A stretch of DNA of 64,000 nt from Symbiodinium sp. CCMP2592 (GCA_905221615.1 CAJNDT010001868.1:547501-611500), one strand, 5' to 3'; shown: positions 18,744-31,129, counted from the first letter of the stretch. Program-made: numbers and translations. The notes: generated by a model not told the origin, from the sequence alone.

Positions 18744-18862
18744 TTGAATATGGGTGGTTGTCAAAATTACGGTCCCTTTTTGGGTACCCTAGAGAATAGG
18801 TGCGTATAATAATAATAAGGACCCAAAAAGGGACCATAAATTCGACAACCACCCATATTGAA
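18744..18862. mobile_element. MITE-like element A, copy 1, with TTGAA duplication
   Basis: The 109 bp element at 18749-18857 begins TATGGGTGGTTGTCAAAATT and ends with the inverse (GACAACCACCCATA). Inverted similarity continues inward through GGTCCCTTTTTGGGT. It is flanked by TTGAA at 18744-18748 and 18858-18862. The centre holds a TAATAATAATAA stretch. No ORF capacity; likely a non-autonomous DNA transposon. Confidence 0.85.
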
Positions 18863-20580
18863 TGTGACACCTGCTGCTTTTGTCATTATTGTTGTATCAT
18901 AGCAGTCGTACCATGAGAATTTAGAACACTGTACACCTTCAAGATGACGAGTGCAAAAATGCTGCCTTTATCATCATCGTGTTCTCATGAAAAAGCAATA
19001 AAACAAAGGTTGCCGAGTTTCCCTTGAGGTGACAGTTTCTGTAACACCGGCAATGATGCGAAGGCCACGGAGAGCATATAGGCATGTAGTGGACTCTCAG
19101 AACTACAAGTGTGGAGCTTTTCAATAGACTGCTGTACGAGATGTTGATAACCAGCAAAGCATAGTATGTACCTGGTACGTGCGTAAGATGCCTGCTTGTG
19201 TGAATGTATGCATACATGCATGAACGTCTGCAGGTATGATGTCTGCCCTCTACATGCTTTTTGCATAGGTTTTTTCGTGTGCATGTATGCGACATGCACG
19301 TTAATAGTCATACTCAGTGTATCTGTACATTGTGCTTATTGGGGAGTGTACAGTTTGCATATGGGCTCTGGGCCGAGGCCTCTGCTGCTTCTTCTCCGCG
19401 AAGAGTGTGTTCCTTGCATTTGGGCTGGCTTGGGCCTCTTCGTAGTGCGGCCGGCCTGGAATTCGGGATTCGCCGCAAAGACGAAGAGCCGGAAGCCCTC
19501 GAATCCACGCGGAGATCAGAACTGCTGGCATCGTAAGTTTCAGCCAGCTCTTTGGAGTTAGGGTCCGAAGGCTTTTGGGTAGGAGTGCGGAAGGGCAGTT
19601 GTTTACCTCTATTGCGTTATGCCTAGGCCCTCAGGAGGCCTGAGGAGGTCGGACAACACGGCCGCTGCTGCCAACGTAACGAATCCTCATGCTACTAATA
19701 CCTGCTGCTCTCTCTTGTCTCTCTTCTCTTGTTTCCCTGTCCACGTCCTACTCAATGCTCCTTGTAACAGCTGTGCGTTTGCTGCAACTGCACCTGCTGC
19801 TCCTTTGTCGTAAAACCTCTAAGACACAAAAACACAAAGGCGATCCTGATAGGAGTCCTGTCAGAACAGATGAGCACCTCAACATGAGAACGGTAATTGT
19901 GCCTTGTGCCTTGCGGCCCAAGCCGCCAGGTTGGCGCTGCTTCGCTGCTCGGGGCGGCGGTTTGTCGTACCTTCGACCGAAGCGACTCGGTAGAAGCGGA
20001 CGGTTTGGAGGGTGATTGCGGGTTGTGATGGTTTGTGGAAGTGGATGGGCTTGCAAGAAATACCGCGGAGAGAAACGGCAAACAGCATGCACATACAACA
20101 CACAGACACACGCATACATATGGGCTATGCAGGTCTGCTGGGTGGACTAGCAGAGTAGCACTTACGAACACCCGCACTACTAACAACAACTATCGGCAGT
20201 AAGAATAGAAGCAACATTGTCCCACATTGGCAACCGTCGCAGTTGTCACCATAAGAACAAGCAAGAAGAAACAGACGAAAGTAATCAACGCGCCGATTTT
20301 CCATCCAACCCCCAGGGCTGAGCCCCAAGACCTTAGCATCCCTAGCCCGAGAAGGACATTCAATGTTTTTGCTTTCGTGAGGCTCTTAGATGCCGTTGGA
20401 CATGCTGACCACAAACCCCTCCCAGGTGCATGCACGCGGCTTCAGTGGACGCTGATCCTGGTAGGTCACTCAGGTCACAGCGAGGTGAGTCATGGTGCTG
20501 CTTCATATGCTGTTTATTTGACTGTTCATCACGGCCGTACATCAAACTTGGCGATGTTCATAGTTCGCTGCCCGAGCAAA
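18863..20580. other. Gene-free region with simple-sequence fragments
   Basis: Contains TGCATACATGCATG-type words near 19200-19310. ORFs on both strands are low in coherence. Nothing I can support as a gene. Confidence 0.35.
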
Positions 20581-20604
20581 AGGTGACATGAACACGAAAG
20601 ACGC

Positions 20605-20705
20605 CGCTGCTGCTGCTGCTGCTGACCACTGCCACTGCCGCGACTCCTGCTCCTGCTCATACTCCAACTGTTGCCGCTGCTGCTGCTACTACTACTACTA
20701 CTACG

Positions 20706-20741
<36 letters not shown>

Positions 20742-20805
20742 GCTACTACTGCTACTGCTACTACCACCACCACCACCGCCGCTACGACGACGACGACGAC
20801 GACCC
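20605..20805 (+). repeat. Trinucleotide array (GCT, CTA, CAC, GAC)
   Basis: Runs of GCTGCT, then CTACTACTA, then CACCAC, then GACGACGAC. It is open in frame with the secreted protein downstream but reads as poly-Tyr/His/Asp and is likely untranslated. Confidence 0.85.
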
Positions 20806-20980
20806 CAAAAGAATCCCCAAGTCTGCGTCCAACCTGCCAGGCCTCCGTGTGGCTGCTGAATCCCGTTCTTCTGACGGTGGGGCCCTGCCACGGCTTGATT
20901 GCTGCAAAACACGGTTGGATGCTGTTGGCAGCGTTTGCTCAAGCCCTGTTCTCGCCCTGTGCAGTGCACTTAGAAGTGAC

Positions 20981-21436
20981 ATGGCCATGCTCAGCCTTGC
21001 CTTGATGCTGCTGGCCGCGGGCGCCCAGGCGGAGGCCCCTAAGAACGTCACCTCTCCTGAAAACGTGACAGCCTTGGGCAACTTGGTCCATTGCCCTTGC
21101 GGCATGAAGTGCCAGAAGAGAATGGGAAAATGGTACGACTTCGAAGTTGGCCGGTCGTGCGTGTGCGAGACCTGCTCCCATGGCAATCTGCGTGGAGCTA
21201 CCACGGCCCCTCAGCAGGAAGAAAAAGCTGAAGATGCGGAGGAGCTGGATTGGGACAGTGCCCTGCTGCCAGTTAGCAACCTCCTCTACTGCAGGTGCGG
21301 CCGAAACGCATGGGGATGCAAAATCTGCGACCCACCGTGCCGGAGAGGATGCAGAGAGTGCATTGACTGGGTTCAGGGTCCCATTGGCTCCGGCTGGTGG
21401 TGCATTGAGGAGCGTTGCATACCTGGCTGCAACTAA
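20981..21436 (+). CDS. Secreted Cys-rich protein, 151 aa, two Cys modules
   Basis: The frame is open from 20588, but ATG 20981 starts a textbook signal peptide (MAMLSLALMLLAAGAQA, likely cleaved before EAPKN). Two N-glycosylation sequons follow (NVT twice). The mature part has 16 cysteines in two blocks. Block 1 is HCPCGMKCQ...SCVCETC, with six Cys. Block 2 is YCRCGRNAWGCKICDPPC, then RGCREC, and ends WWCIEERCIPGC, with ten Cys. An acidic linker (QQEEKAEDAEELDWD) joins them. Stop TAA at 21434-21436. It is likely a disulfide-rich extracellular or vesicular protein. No named family and no evidence of toxicity. Confidence comes from the signal peptide, the Cys spacing and composition. Confidence 0.7.
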   Translation: MAMLSLALMLLAAGAQAEAPKNVTSPENVTALGNLVHCPCGMKCQKRMGKWYDFEVGRSCVCETCSHGNLRGATTAPQQEEKAEDAEELDWDSALLPVSNLLYCRCGRNAWGCKICDPPCRRGCRECIDWVQGPIGSGWWCIEERCIPGCN

Positions 21437-22430
21437 TTAGCCAATTAATTGGATTTCGGAGTGCGTCTGCTTCTGCGAGGCTGTGGATAGCTCAGCTCAC
21501 CCCTCCGACTCGAGGGGTTTGCTTGTATAGGACGTTGGATGGCACTCGTCTCTCTCAGAGTGGTACAGTGGCACCTTCACTCACGTCATGCTTCCGATAA
21601 CGGGCTCGTGTAAGTCTGCAGACACTTACTACTTGCGACGCTTGACATGGACACCGCCTTTTTTTCCCCGATTGGGAAAAGGCGCGACCAGGAGCAGGCA
21701 CCCGGCGTTGTCACAAAAAGGCTGCCACCCTGGGTGGATTGAAGAGCAGGGTCAGTAGTCCGCTGCCATTGGGAGGGCTGCGGCCTTCAGCATTCTGAAG
21801 CGCAATCCAATGCGCAAAGTAACAGTAAAATACAATTCTACTAGGGAATCCGCAAAGTTCCGAAGCGGTAAGACAAAATCTCCTGCACGAGGGCTCGGTG
21901 TTCGTGCTGCCGTTTTCTGGCTCTAGTTGTTTGCAGAAGCTCAACTATGCGACATCTGGACGGCTAAGCCCCTAGGGAGTCTAGGAGTTGTGGGTTGGGG
22001 GCATGACACTCTGGACGGTCCGGTGATTCACCATGGTTTGGGGAAATGTTAGGGGGGTCTCGGTCTCACCGTTTGGGGTTTTGGGCCTGGATTCCAAGGA
22101 GAACCTTCGTGGATTGTTTGGAAGATCGATCCACGGGATCAGCTCTCGACGTGGCGTTGTCTTGCGAAATCTGCTCAGGAGCCCAAAGCCCCACACCTTC
22201 AACAGCACAACACGCTTTTCAAATTTGGAGGTTGAAGAGGTGGTGAACGCCTGTAGTTTCAGGCTGTTGATACATAAAGTTAGAAGGGACGTTCTGTTCT
22301 CATTCCTGGTGTTACTCCGAACGCCCAAGCACTCTCGCAGATCGCTGGCTTAGCGAGCGGCGTCGAAGAGGTGCGGTTGTTCGCTGGTGAAGCTGCACAC
22401 TACTACTAGAATAACAGTACTACTACCACT
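21437..22430. other. Spacer downstream of the Cys-rich gene
   Basis: No supported gene. 22020-22330 contains overlapping ORFs on both strands reading as FP(K/R)-type low-information peptides, often a sign of a palindromic repeat; I could not delimit arms. Confidence 0.3.
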
Positions 22431-22686
22431 ATTACTATGCAACAAAAGCATCTACCACTTCTCCCCCTACTACTACCCCTACTAGTCCCACGTCCCACTG
22501 CTCCTACTAATCCAACTACTCCTGCTCCCACTCCCGCTCCCGCTCCGCCCCATTCTCCTCCTCGTCGTGCTGCTCCTCCTCTCCTCCTCCTCATCTTCTT
22601 CTATTCCTACTCCTACTCCGACCATGATCTTCGACTGCGACTGCGTACTGCTACTGCTGCTACCGCTGCTACCGCTGCTACTGCTG

Positions 22687-22739
<53 letters not shown>

Positions 22740-22745
22740 GCGACG
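22431..22745 (+). repeat. CTA/CTC/CTG trinucleotide tract
   Basis: A degenerate CTACTCC/TCC start is followed by a clean run of about 20 CTA units around 22680-22740. Confidence 0.85.
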
Positions 22746-22936
22746 ACTGCTACTTCTGAAAATGAAATCCCTGGATAAGACCGCATTGCACGAGAGTAGC
22801 CTACCCTCAGGTTCTTAGGTACCATTACCTGTGAACTTTCCGGCTGACAAGTTAGGGTAGGCTGATGTTCTCATCCGTGTTCTTATCTAGGCGCAGCGTG
22901 TGCCTTGAGCCAAACTGCCGCGGTACCCTCCCCCCG

Positions 22937-23195
22937 GCAAAAACGAATTAGGGTCTGACACTGTTTCGTTTTGCCTTTGCTCACCCTGCCACCAACCCCA
23001 CCCCCACCTTTGCCTGCCGCTGTCCCGGGCAAAAACGAGGTGGTGTCTGCCACTAGTTCTCTTTTCCTTTGCCAACCTGCCCCCAACCACCCCTGCCCCC
23101 AACCCCACCCCCACCCTTGCCTGCTGCCCGGGCCAAAAACCGTGTGACACTAATTGGTTTTTGCCTGTGCCCACCCCAACCCCCACCCTGCCCTT
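22937..23195 (+). repeat. Minisatellite, about three units of 75-95 bp
   Basis: Each unit carries CCGGGCAAAAACG (with variants), a TGTCTGCCACT-like part, a TTTTGCCTTTGC part, and an ACCCCACCCCCACC C-rich block. Unequal spacing shows indels. Confidence 0.7.
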
Positions 23196-25680
23196 CGACC
23201 ACGACGATCATAACCTACTGCTGTAAGTTTGGCTAACATTACTACTGAGTACTGCTACCACAGCTGCTGCTGCTGGTGCTGCCCCTGCAGCCACTACAGC
23301 CACTCATGCAGATACATCCGCCACTGCTGGTGCCGTTGTGGTGTTGCTTTCCCTGTTCTAACTACCACGCTTACCGCGACGACTCTTCCATTGCCGCAGC
23401 AGCTGCTGCGTTTTTTTGATCACGGTGACTGTCTTGGTCACAGTGGCTTGAGTTGTTTTTCCGTGCTGCCTCGTGTATGATTTCTGTTCGCAGACTGCGC
23501 TTGTTTGTGCCTTCAGTTTGCCATCGGCATTCGGCCCGCAGTCTGCTCTGACCCGCTGCAGGTCACATGGACAGCCGATGACTGATACATCTGCTTTCCG
23601 ATTTCCCCTACGTTCCGTCGTGTAGAGATAAAAATCACGGCAGTTCTGATCCTAGCGCTGTTCAGGTGGCATGGTGGAGCGCGCTGCCGCTTGGTGTTGC
23701 GTTGCCTGGCGCTCGGTGGTGTTCCTTTGATTCTGGACAGATTTGATTTTTCATCCTAAACAGAAGCCGAAGCGATTTTGGCCTGTTTCATGCCTGATCC
23801 GAAGGTCTTTGCTGAGCGGTCGGCAAAGGCTGGCGAGCAGTGACCCGGACTGGGTGCAGGAGGCATTGACAGCTGCGGGGAGGGTTTGGGGTGGGCTGGG
23901 AAGTCGCAAAGAATCTCGATGTCGCTCCAGTCTGAGTCGTTATGGGCCGTCGCGGCATTGCATTTCTTTGCTACCGGAGTGAAGTTCGCTCGGGTACTAT
24001 TGCTGCATTTGGCTCGAATTGCGGCGAATGACCGGTCTAGGAAGCTTTCAGTATCTTTCATTCAATCAAGACATGAGGCGGCACGGAAAACCACGAAAAC
24101 TAACGACCTTCACGTCGTTGAACCCATTCTTGATGATCATGGTTATCAGTGTCCTTACATAGCCTCCTCGTGATGATAAGCAGGACTCAACACGTCGGGC
24201 TCAGGCTTCAGGGACTCCTACGGCTTGTGGCGTTGATCGAAGCTTTTCCACGTGTGGCCGTCCTTCGGCGACGAAGAATGGAGCATGAGCCGCTGCAGCG
24301 GGAGGCTAGTCAGGGTTCTTTATCTGAATAAAGATATCGGGCTTGAGATTTAGGTCGGGATGTTTCGGGTCTAGGCCAACATGCGGAGGGCAATCGAAGC
24401 CAACATCAGCTGGGGCGCCTCGAACATTTGTCTGGGAGGATGCAAGAGCCTTTTGGCATAGCTTGCCGTGCATCGTTGTCGACATCCACCTCTGTTCTGG
24501 AACCGTCGATACGCGAATGGGCGTTCACTCTAACCTCAAACGCCCTGTAAATCTTTGGAGCCCGATGAAGGAGATGGTGACTCCGGACGTCACGATGATG
24601 GAAGCAGGTGCACACGTGGGCACCGGTTTTCAGAGGCTGCGGTCGCTGTTAATTTCGGCCCAAGAACGGGAACATCATTACTGTTCCTGGAAGTAGCAAA
24701 CACATATACATGTAAGTGCGCACGCGCACATGCAGAAGTCACCGGGATGCAATCGAGGCTTCCAACTTTGTGAACTTCCATCTGGCAAGTCGAACGGTGT
24801 TGCATCGGAGTTCTAGCAGCTTTCATAGACTGTTGTCTGATTCCCTGCAATGCGCACGGGCAGTGGTGTTAGACGGAACCACGCTTTACAAGCTGATTTG
24901 TGCTTCACTCGACCTCTCTCAATCCTAAGTTCCAGGTTCAGCCACAAGAGTCCCCTAGCTGCACTCTCTGACATCGACCAGGCGAGCATTCTCCGTCGGT
25001 GCAAGATCCGACAGGCCTCCGAGCCATTAGCTTGGTAAATGGACCCTGGAATCGCGAGCTTCGTGGGTCGAGATGTATTTCACAGCGCTGGGGGTTCTGA
25101 GTTTGTACCTTCACCGAAGCCCGCTCGACCGCATGATCTTTTCATCGAACTAAGACATTTGTTCTTGAACTCCGAAAAGGCACTGTCTTCACTCGCGGCC
25201 GCTTCGTGGGTGTGACCCTCTTTCTGACTGCCATGCTGGCGGGGAGGGACACTGGTGCTTTGGGCATTCCGTGTTTCGACAGCTTTAGGATTTATGATGT
25301 AGCAAAGGGTCCAAAGGGTCTGTGTAACAGCTTGGATTTTGAGGTTGACGTATAAGCAGAATGCGGATATCGGACAGCCTGCGGGCCATATGATTATGTT
25401 GGCATGCAGCTTGTCAAGTCCTCTTTCCTTTTCCTGGAGAGGCTCTCATCGCAGCAGCTCGACATGTGTCAGCCGGCAGCAGAAGTGTTGCGTCGTTGTA
25501 TGTTGATCGAAGCACGGTCTAACATGTACTCGCAGTGATGCTCACTGTCGCATCTTATGCAACGTTGGTATGAGCTGTCAACACGTCAGTTTTCGTCTCA
25601 CTATCGCAACAGTCGGAACATCATATCGAGTTTTAAACCTACATAACATAAGGTCGTTACCTGCCGTGTAGCCTCATATG
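23196..25680. other. Gene-poor region
   Basis: Apart from one weak minus-strand ORF (23756-24061), nothing gene-like. 23250-23300 has a CTGCTGCTG tract. Confidence 0.3.
23756..24061 (-). CDS. Weak minus-strand ORF, 101 aa
   Basis: Reads MKDTESFLDRSFAAIRAKCS, then an acidic NDSDWSDIEILCDFP segment, then Pro/Ser-rich sequence. Composition is better than most antisense ORFs here, but there is no family match or supporting splice site. Confidence 0.22.
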   Translation of the reverse strand: MKDTESFLDRSFAAIRAKCSNSTRANFTPVAKKCNAATAHNDSDWSDIEILCDFPAHPKPSPQLSMPPAPSPGHCSPAFADRSAKTFGSGMKQAKIASASV

Positions 25681-27245
25681 TCAACATAGATAGGTAGAAA
25701 GATTTACATACATATATCTATACATATGTATGTATACTGCATGTGTATAAAGATGAATGTAGCTATCCTTGTAGTTGTTTAGTGGAGTATTGGGGGTGTC
25801 CTTCAATGTTGGTTTGGTCTATGGTGTACCGCTGCCGTGTTTAACTATGTTTCACTGGTTAAGTACTACTACACGATTCTGCTGGATTTTCCATTTATGG
25901 TGCATGCACACCCTCCTGCATTTGTACCATATGGTATATTATGGGTATCTACCTAGCTATCGCTGATTAAAAGTATGCGCATGTATATACATGATGTGTT
26001 GTTTGCTCCGATGTACTCACTGCGTACATTTGCAGATTCAGTGTTTCTGCCAATGTGAGGCAGTCATACATGAAACCACACATATAGACATGTAGATATA
26101 TGCACCTACACACATGTTTATACACATATCCATAATCACTTGCTGATCATGGCTGTGACAGGTATGCAAGATTTTGCATTCGTATCGATGGCGGTGTTTT
26201 TATAGACCGTCAAAATTATCAGAGTCATCATCATCTTCTCAGTCACCACCATCATCTCTTCAGTCTCACCAGCATAACCCTTAACATGGTAAATAGGGGT
26301 ATTTACAGATACAAGCCCGTATGCACGAGCGTCAGCCTACATAACTGTGTGGAACATGAGCATATGACAGCACACATATTACTCACATCAAGAAAGTGTT
26401 TTATACACATGCACGCATGGATGCATCTGCACATAAGTACCTACGTCCATGCAGACATTCATGGACACACACACACACACATACAAATGTGAATGCGCAC
26501 ATGTGCACACACACAACTACCTCCATGCATACATGCGTATATACACGTAAGAATCAAAACACTTACACTTTCATGTGCATCTTCGAATCTGTAATTGTAC
26601 ATGAATGAGTAAATAAGCGTAGGAACACGCTACAAAGAGAATTTCATGAATACTACATGAATGCATGTTTCTATATATATATATACAGATGCATATACAC
26701 ATTTCGTTCTATATATATATATATATAAAACATACACACACATATATATATATATATATACATATATGTACGTGAGTGTTGACATCGTTGTGTGTGTGCA
26801 CATGTGCAGACATGTGTGTGTGTGTGTTTAGAACAGCATATAGGGTGCAATTGACAGACACGTATGTACGCACCTGCACACGTACACAAATACAGAAATG
26901 CACACACGGCAGCTATCCCTACATACATACATACATGCTACATACATACGTACAGACAGAGACAGCCAGAGATAGACAGAGACAGACAGAGACAGACAGA
27001 GAGAGAGAGAGAGAGAGACTGTACAGGGTTGGGGATGGTACGGTCCAGAACGGTGCCTCTGTCCAGCTGCGGAGTTTCACGTGAGACGCAAAGACCGATG
27101 TGCGCATGCGCGCGGGGGCTCATGAGCCCTTTGTCCGAGTGCAAGCTAGAGAGACAGACAGAGACGGAGACAGACAGAGATAGACAGAGCCAGACAGAGA
27201 CAGACAAAGAGAGACAAAGAAAGAGACAGAGAGACAGACGAGAAT
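25680..27245. repeat. AT-rich region with TATA, CACA and GACAGA microsatellites
   Basis: Includes TA runs at ~26670-26765, ACACAC at ~26467-26515 and TGTGTG at ~26780-26830. GACAGA and GAGAGA arrays follow at ~26955-27020 and ~27150-27240. No gene seen. Confidence 0.8.
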
Positions 27246-28208
27246 GGACAGGTCTTACATCTCTCTTGTTCACCTTTCCGCTGTTACATGAAGCAGTCCA
27301 ATGCCTGTCAAAGCTCAATTACAGTATCACGGGGGAAAGGTATCACTCTAACAAACAAGTGTATTTCAGTCTCATCTGTCACCAAAGTACTGAGTACCCC
27401 ATAGTGACTGTCACGTGAGAAGGGACATGTTATGAAATCCGACCGAAGGGCACGAAATACTTACCAGGGGGAAACCATCCAGTTCTTCACACTCCTCCAA
27501 AGCCCCCAACAAACAATGGGGGGCCCTGGTGGCCGGGGGGTTTCGCAAACCCCTCATGCCCTGCAGAAGAAGACAGACGAGACACAAATACACATAGTCG
27601 GGTTGGCTAATGACCTATCCAGGGTTCCCACTTCGACCTCCAGTGCGTTGCGAACACAGCAGGCGCAGCAGAGTCAGATGCCGGGCTCGTGTTTGTCCAA
27701 CAGTTTCCGGGTTTGCTGCGGCGGCTGCATGGGTTCTCTGTGAAGAGACATCGTGTTGTTTGTCCAACGTTGGTGCAAGATGTGGGCGTAGGAACCCTTT
27801 CTGCATGTGAAGGAATGCCGTGTGCAGTCTGTCCCGTGACGACACATGGGGGCTGAATTAACCCATGTCTACATTGCATCTCTTGAGACTCCGCATGTCC
27901 CTTCAACGGGAGTAGGAGGTGACACAAACAGTCTGGAAACATTTACCAGTCTTCACATGGGGTCGTGGCACTAATTACCGGTTCTGTTTTTGTTTTCCTT
28001 ACGTTGGGGAGCACGCCCTAGCTGGTCCCTGCTGACCTTTCAGGTGGCGCTTGCGTCAGGAACTTGGACCGCATGAAGCATTGGATTGCTTCTGGGTTGA
28101 CGGATTTTTGGTCAAGTAGGTCGTGGCACGAATCTAATGCATGCTTGCTGCCGGTTTAGTGACAATCCAGTGAAGGTGTCCAAGTCTGTACTCTGCACTT
28201 GTCTTCAG
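27246..28208. other. Spacer, no supported gene
   Basis: Several short ORFs, none coherent. A local GGGGGCCC...GGCCGGGGGG patch lies near 27520-27540. Confidence 0.3.
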
Positions 28209-28393
28209 TGGCTAGAGTCCGTCTTGCGAGATTGGCGTCCCCTCCAGGAGGAGGCTCCGTGATCGTGAAGGATGAGGAGGGTTGTCCGGAAGCTCCCATG
28301 AAGGACTTCTACATGTGCCCCGGCATACGCCGTGTGCGGCAAAATGCACATGAAAGAGCCGAAAGCCAAAGTCTGGGGTCATTGGCATTCTGA
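28209..28393 (+). CDS. Candidate exon
   Basis: Follows an acceptor-like GTCTTCAG at 28201-28208. The frame reads through SVIVKDEEGCPEAPMKDFY and MCPGIRRVRQNAHERA, of ordinary soluble-protein composition, then stops. A second frame over the 3' half (CGKMHMKEPKAKVWGHWH) is also plausible, so the true frame is undecided. Confidence 0.3.
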
Positions 28394-28395
28394 AG

Positions 28396-28656
28396 CGATG
28401 CACTCACCATGAGCTGCCGCAGAGGTACCGCACCCAGACGGATGAGGACTACGAGCCTGTGAATCAGGACATGGCCAACATAGGCTCATTGGGGCACCAG
28501 CCCGGCCTGAGGTTGACATGTAGAGATTCCTTTCCGGAAGATGCTCCGATGTTAAGAGAAATCCTGCGTGCCTTCCGACGCGTTTTTGCAGGCGGTGTTC
28601 TGTGGTACTTGCACAATGAGATTATCTGGCACCACTACCTTCGCGCTCGAAACTGA
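28396..28656 (+). CDS. Candidate exon or ORF end
   Basis: The frame reads RCTHHELPQRYRTQTDEDYE, then PVNQDMANIGSLGHQPGLRL. A DSFPEDAPMLREILRAFRRV segment and a Trp/Tyr/His-rich end precede the stop TGA at 28654-28656. The composition is convincing although boundaries are not. No family recognised. Confidence 0.35.
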   Translation, partial: RCTHHELPQRYRTQTDEDYEPVNQDMANIGSLGHQPGLRLTCRDSFPEDAPMLREILRAFRRVFAGGVLWYLHNEIIWHHYLRARN

Positions 28657-30329
28657 GAAGCCGAGACAGGGAGAGAGCGAGAGAGATGAATCTTCCCCAC
28701 CGCGTTCTTTAAGCTGCCCCACCCGTGGGAAGGAGCCCAATAAGCCAACACAGGCCCAATTCTGCGGCTGTCGTGCTTTTCATAATGAGAAGGTTTAGGC
28801 AGCTGCTACAGCAAACTTTCAGCCCGACTGAGACGCTCCCTCGACCCTCAACGTCAGCCTTGCGTCCAAGCCCCCAGAGCAAGGTCGGCAGCTTTTCCAG
28901 CATCCCGAAGACCCGCATCGAGCGCTATCGCGTGAAAACCCGTGCGACCTGCGCGCCGGAGCCCTGGGCCCCGGAGTCCTCTTTTCTGGTTTCAGCGCTT
29001 GAGGGATGGGGGTTGCTCTGGGGCCAGAGTGGATCGCCAAAGTCGCAGAGACCATCCGATACCGATGATTCCTTTTGTGGCCAATCGGGTCGAAGCAGCT
29101 TGGGGAAGTTGTGTCGATGCCAAGGCTCCACCGTCTCGGCATGTGGCTGGAGCTGCAAGGTTTTGAGCTTTTCGGGTTACTTTGTGTCTTCTTGTTCTAC
29201 GAGGACAGCGGCATCGCGGAAGACTGTTCTAGCTTCCTTAGCGGGTATCAAGCTCAAGTAGCCGATGATGTGAAAGTGTGAATGGCGTGTCCACTTCTCT
29301 ATTGCACATGATAAGTCATCATTGCCAATGGTCAGACACTTGCTGTAATCCAGGGTTGATGTGGGGGCCAGCTGTTCATGTTGTGCAGATGTGCAGAGAT
29401 TGAGCGCTTCATCTGAGCTAGAGATAGGAAATATGAAATATGGGCCAAGCCCCGTTGAACGCATCGGGAAACTCGGCGAAGCTCGGGATTTGGCATGAAC
29501 GAGCTTTGCAATGATGTGTATGTGTCTCTCCACGACAGAAGGACTAGCAAGCGGAAGTCGAGCATCTATGCACACGTGCATCTACTCTATCTGCAGTCCA
29601 AACAACCGACCCTTAAGTATACCCGCGCCAGTACGACACGAAGACTGTATTTGATTCGTTATCCAGGCCGAAATCTGCATATTTCCGAGTCTTTCACAAC
29701 TGTGCTGTGCTTAAGCTTTCGCGATCCATCGCATTGAGGAATTTTGGTGTGGTCAACGCATACGACCTGGGCAAATGCACCGGCCGCTGGGTGCGGCAGC
29801 AAGAATCGCAGCGATGTTTGGGTTAAGTCGGTCCGGGTTAGTCGAGCCGCAGATCGGTTCGTGCAAGAACATGGGCGACTCTGACGGCATTAACCGTGGG
29901 CCATTCACACAGTTGTTTCTAGCGCATTCGTCATCGTCGTCGTAGGGGAAATGGATGGAAATGGGTTCTGTTAGCTCCGTCAACCTTGCTCCCGAGATTT
30001 TGCGAATCCAGGCCCTTATGGATGCGAGAACCTTCATCATTTCGGCCCGGTGGCTCGCACCTGAGTTCGTGTCTTGGGGAGGTGTGGGGCCTGCCGGTGT
30101 TGTGCAGTGTCTGGCTTAGGTCGGCTGCGAGTCCTGGAACAAGGGTGAGGACAACCACTTTCCACACAAGCAGTGGACCCTGGGCTCTACACTGCGACCG
30201 GAAGCCCAACCGCTTAAACCATCCAAGATCATACTACTGGCATGTTGGATCAGACGTCAGTGTGATGAGTTTCGGTGAAGTGTAGCTACAACTAGAGCAG
30301 AGGAAGACTCGACATCTTGATTTTGGTGC
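28657..30329. other. Intron-like or intergenic region
   Basis: Contains overlapping ORFs on both strands at 28725-29261, none decisive. A plus-strand patch near 29060-29270 could hide an exon. Nothing firmly supported. Confidence 0.3.
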
Positions 30330-30434
30330 TTGTGTGATGATCTTGGCCCCGAGCTGGAGACGCCGAGGATGGGCGTGGTGAAGTATCCCAGTGCCCGCCT
30401 CAGCCGTCGTGCAGCATGTGCCTGTTGGCGACAG
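30330..30434 (+). CDS. Candidate exon ending at CAG|GTGCGA
   Basis: Reads DDLGPELETPRMGVVKYPSA, then RLSRRAACACWRQ, ending at a GT donor. The start boundary is uncertain. Beyond the donor the frame turns into hydrophobic filler, consistent with intron sequence. Confidence 0.35.
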
Positions 30435-30866
30435 GTGCGACGTTCGGAGATTTGGGCATCTGTCTTCTTTGGGATTTTGATTTTAGAGTTCCGGCTCCTC
30501 CCGAGTCCGAAGGTCACATCCATTCAGTGAATGGCGGTTTGCAATGGTTGGTGAGAGGCACCTTCGGAGTTGGCAACCCCACCGTCGCATGGAGCTTCGG
30601 TATCTTCTTGATCGCGAGAGCTGTTTCAGTTCTTCGCAAGCCACCCAGCTTTCTCGTAGACACTTTCGGTTCTGCTTCCTCTTTTCTACATGCTTGAGCA
30701 CCCCACGGTTGTTCTCCATGCCCAGATGCCATGTGGTACAGCCTGCCGGGTGCTTGCTCTTCTCAGAAGCCCTGCCCCCAGCTTCGCTTTGATAGCAGGG
30801 TACCGTCTCACTTACTTTGCGTCGCAAGAGGTGCCGATTGAGACATCATCACACCCGTGACGCGAG

Positions 30867-30963
30867 GTTCTGGGGCAAGACGCACAAGTGCGAGCGGAAA
30901 GAGCCAAGCGGTGCTTGCAAGGAAGGTGTCATGGCCGCATACTTGAGGGCGGAGGCAAGGAGA
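30867..30963 (+). CDS. Candidate exon with GTGAGT donor
   Basis: Acceptor AG at 30865-30866. Reads FWGKTHKCERKEPSGACKEG, then VMAAYLRAEARR, ending at AGA|GTGAGT, a canonical strong donor. The composition is soluble and charged, unlike the flanks. Confidence 0.45.
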
Positions 30964-31129
30964 GTGAGTGAATGTGCGGGCTTTGCCAGCAGTTCAATGC
31001 TTCGTTTTGAGATTCAGTAAGTACAGGTGCGAATTGCCTAGGAGCAGCAACGACTGGATTCTACTTTCTCCTGGTCAACTTTCGTTCTCGATTTATCGTC
31101 ATCATCTCCAGCCACTGGCATCGTTCTCC

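Noticed and set aside
20588-20980. N-terminal extension of the Cys-rich protein
   Set aside because: It encodes Ala, Cys, Tyr, His and Asp runs from trinucleotide repeats; the ATG at 20981 starts a proper signal peptide.
22905-22925. Dinoflagellate spliced-leader remnant (CTTGAGCCAAA...)
   Set aside because: Only the first eleven bases resemble the reverse complement of the leader; the rest diverges.
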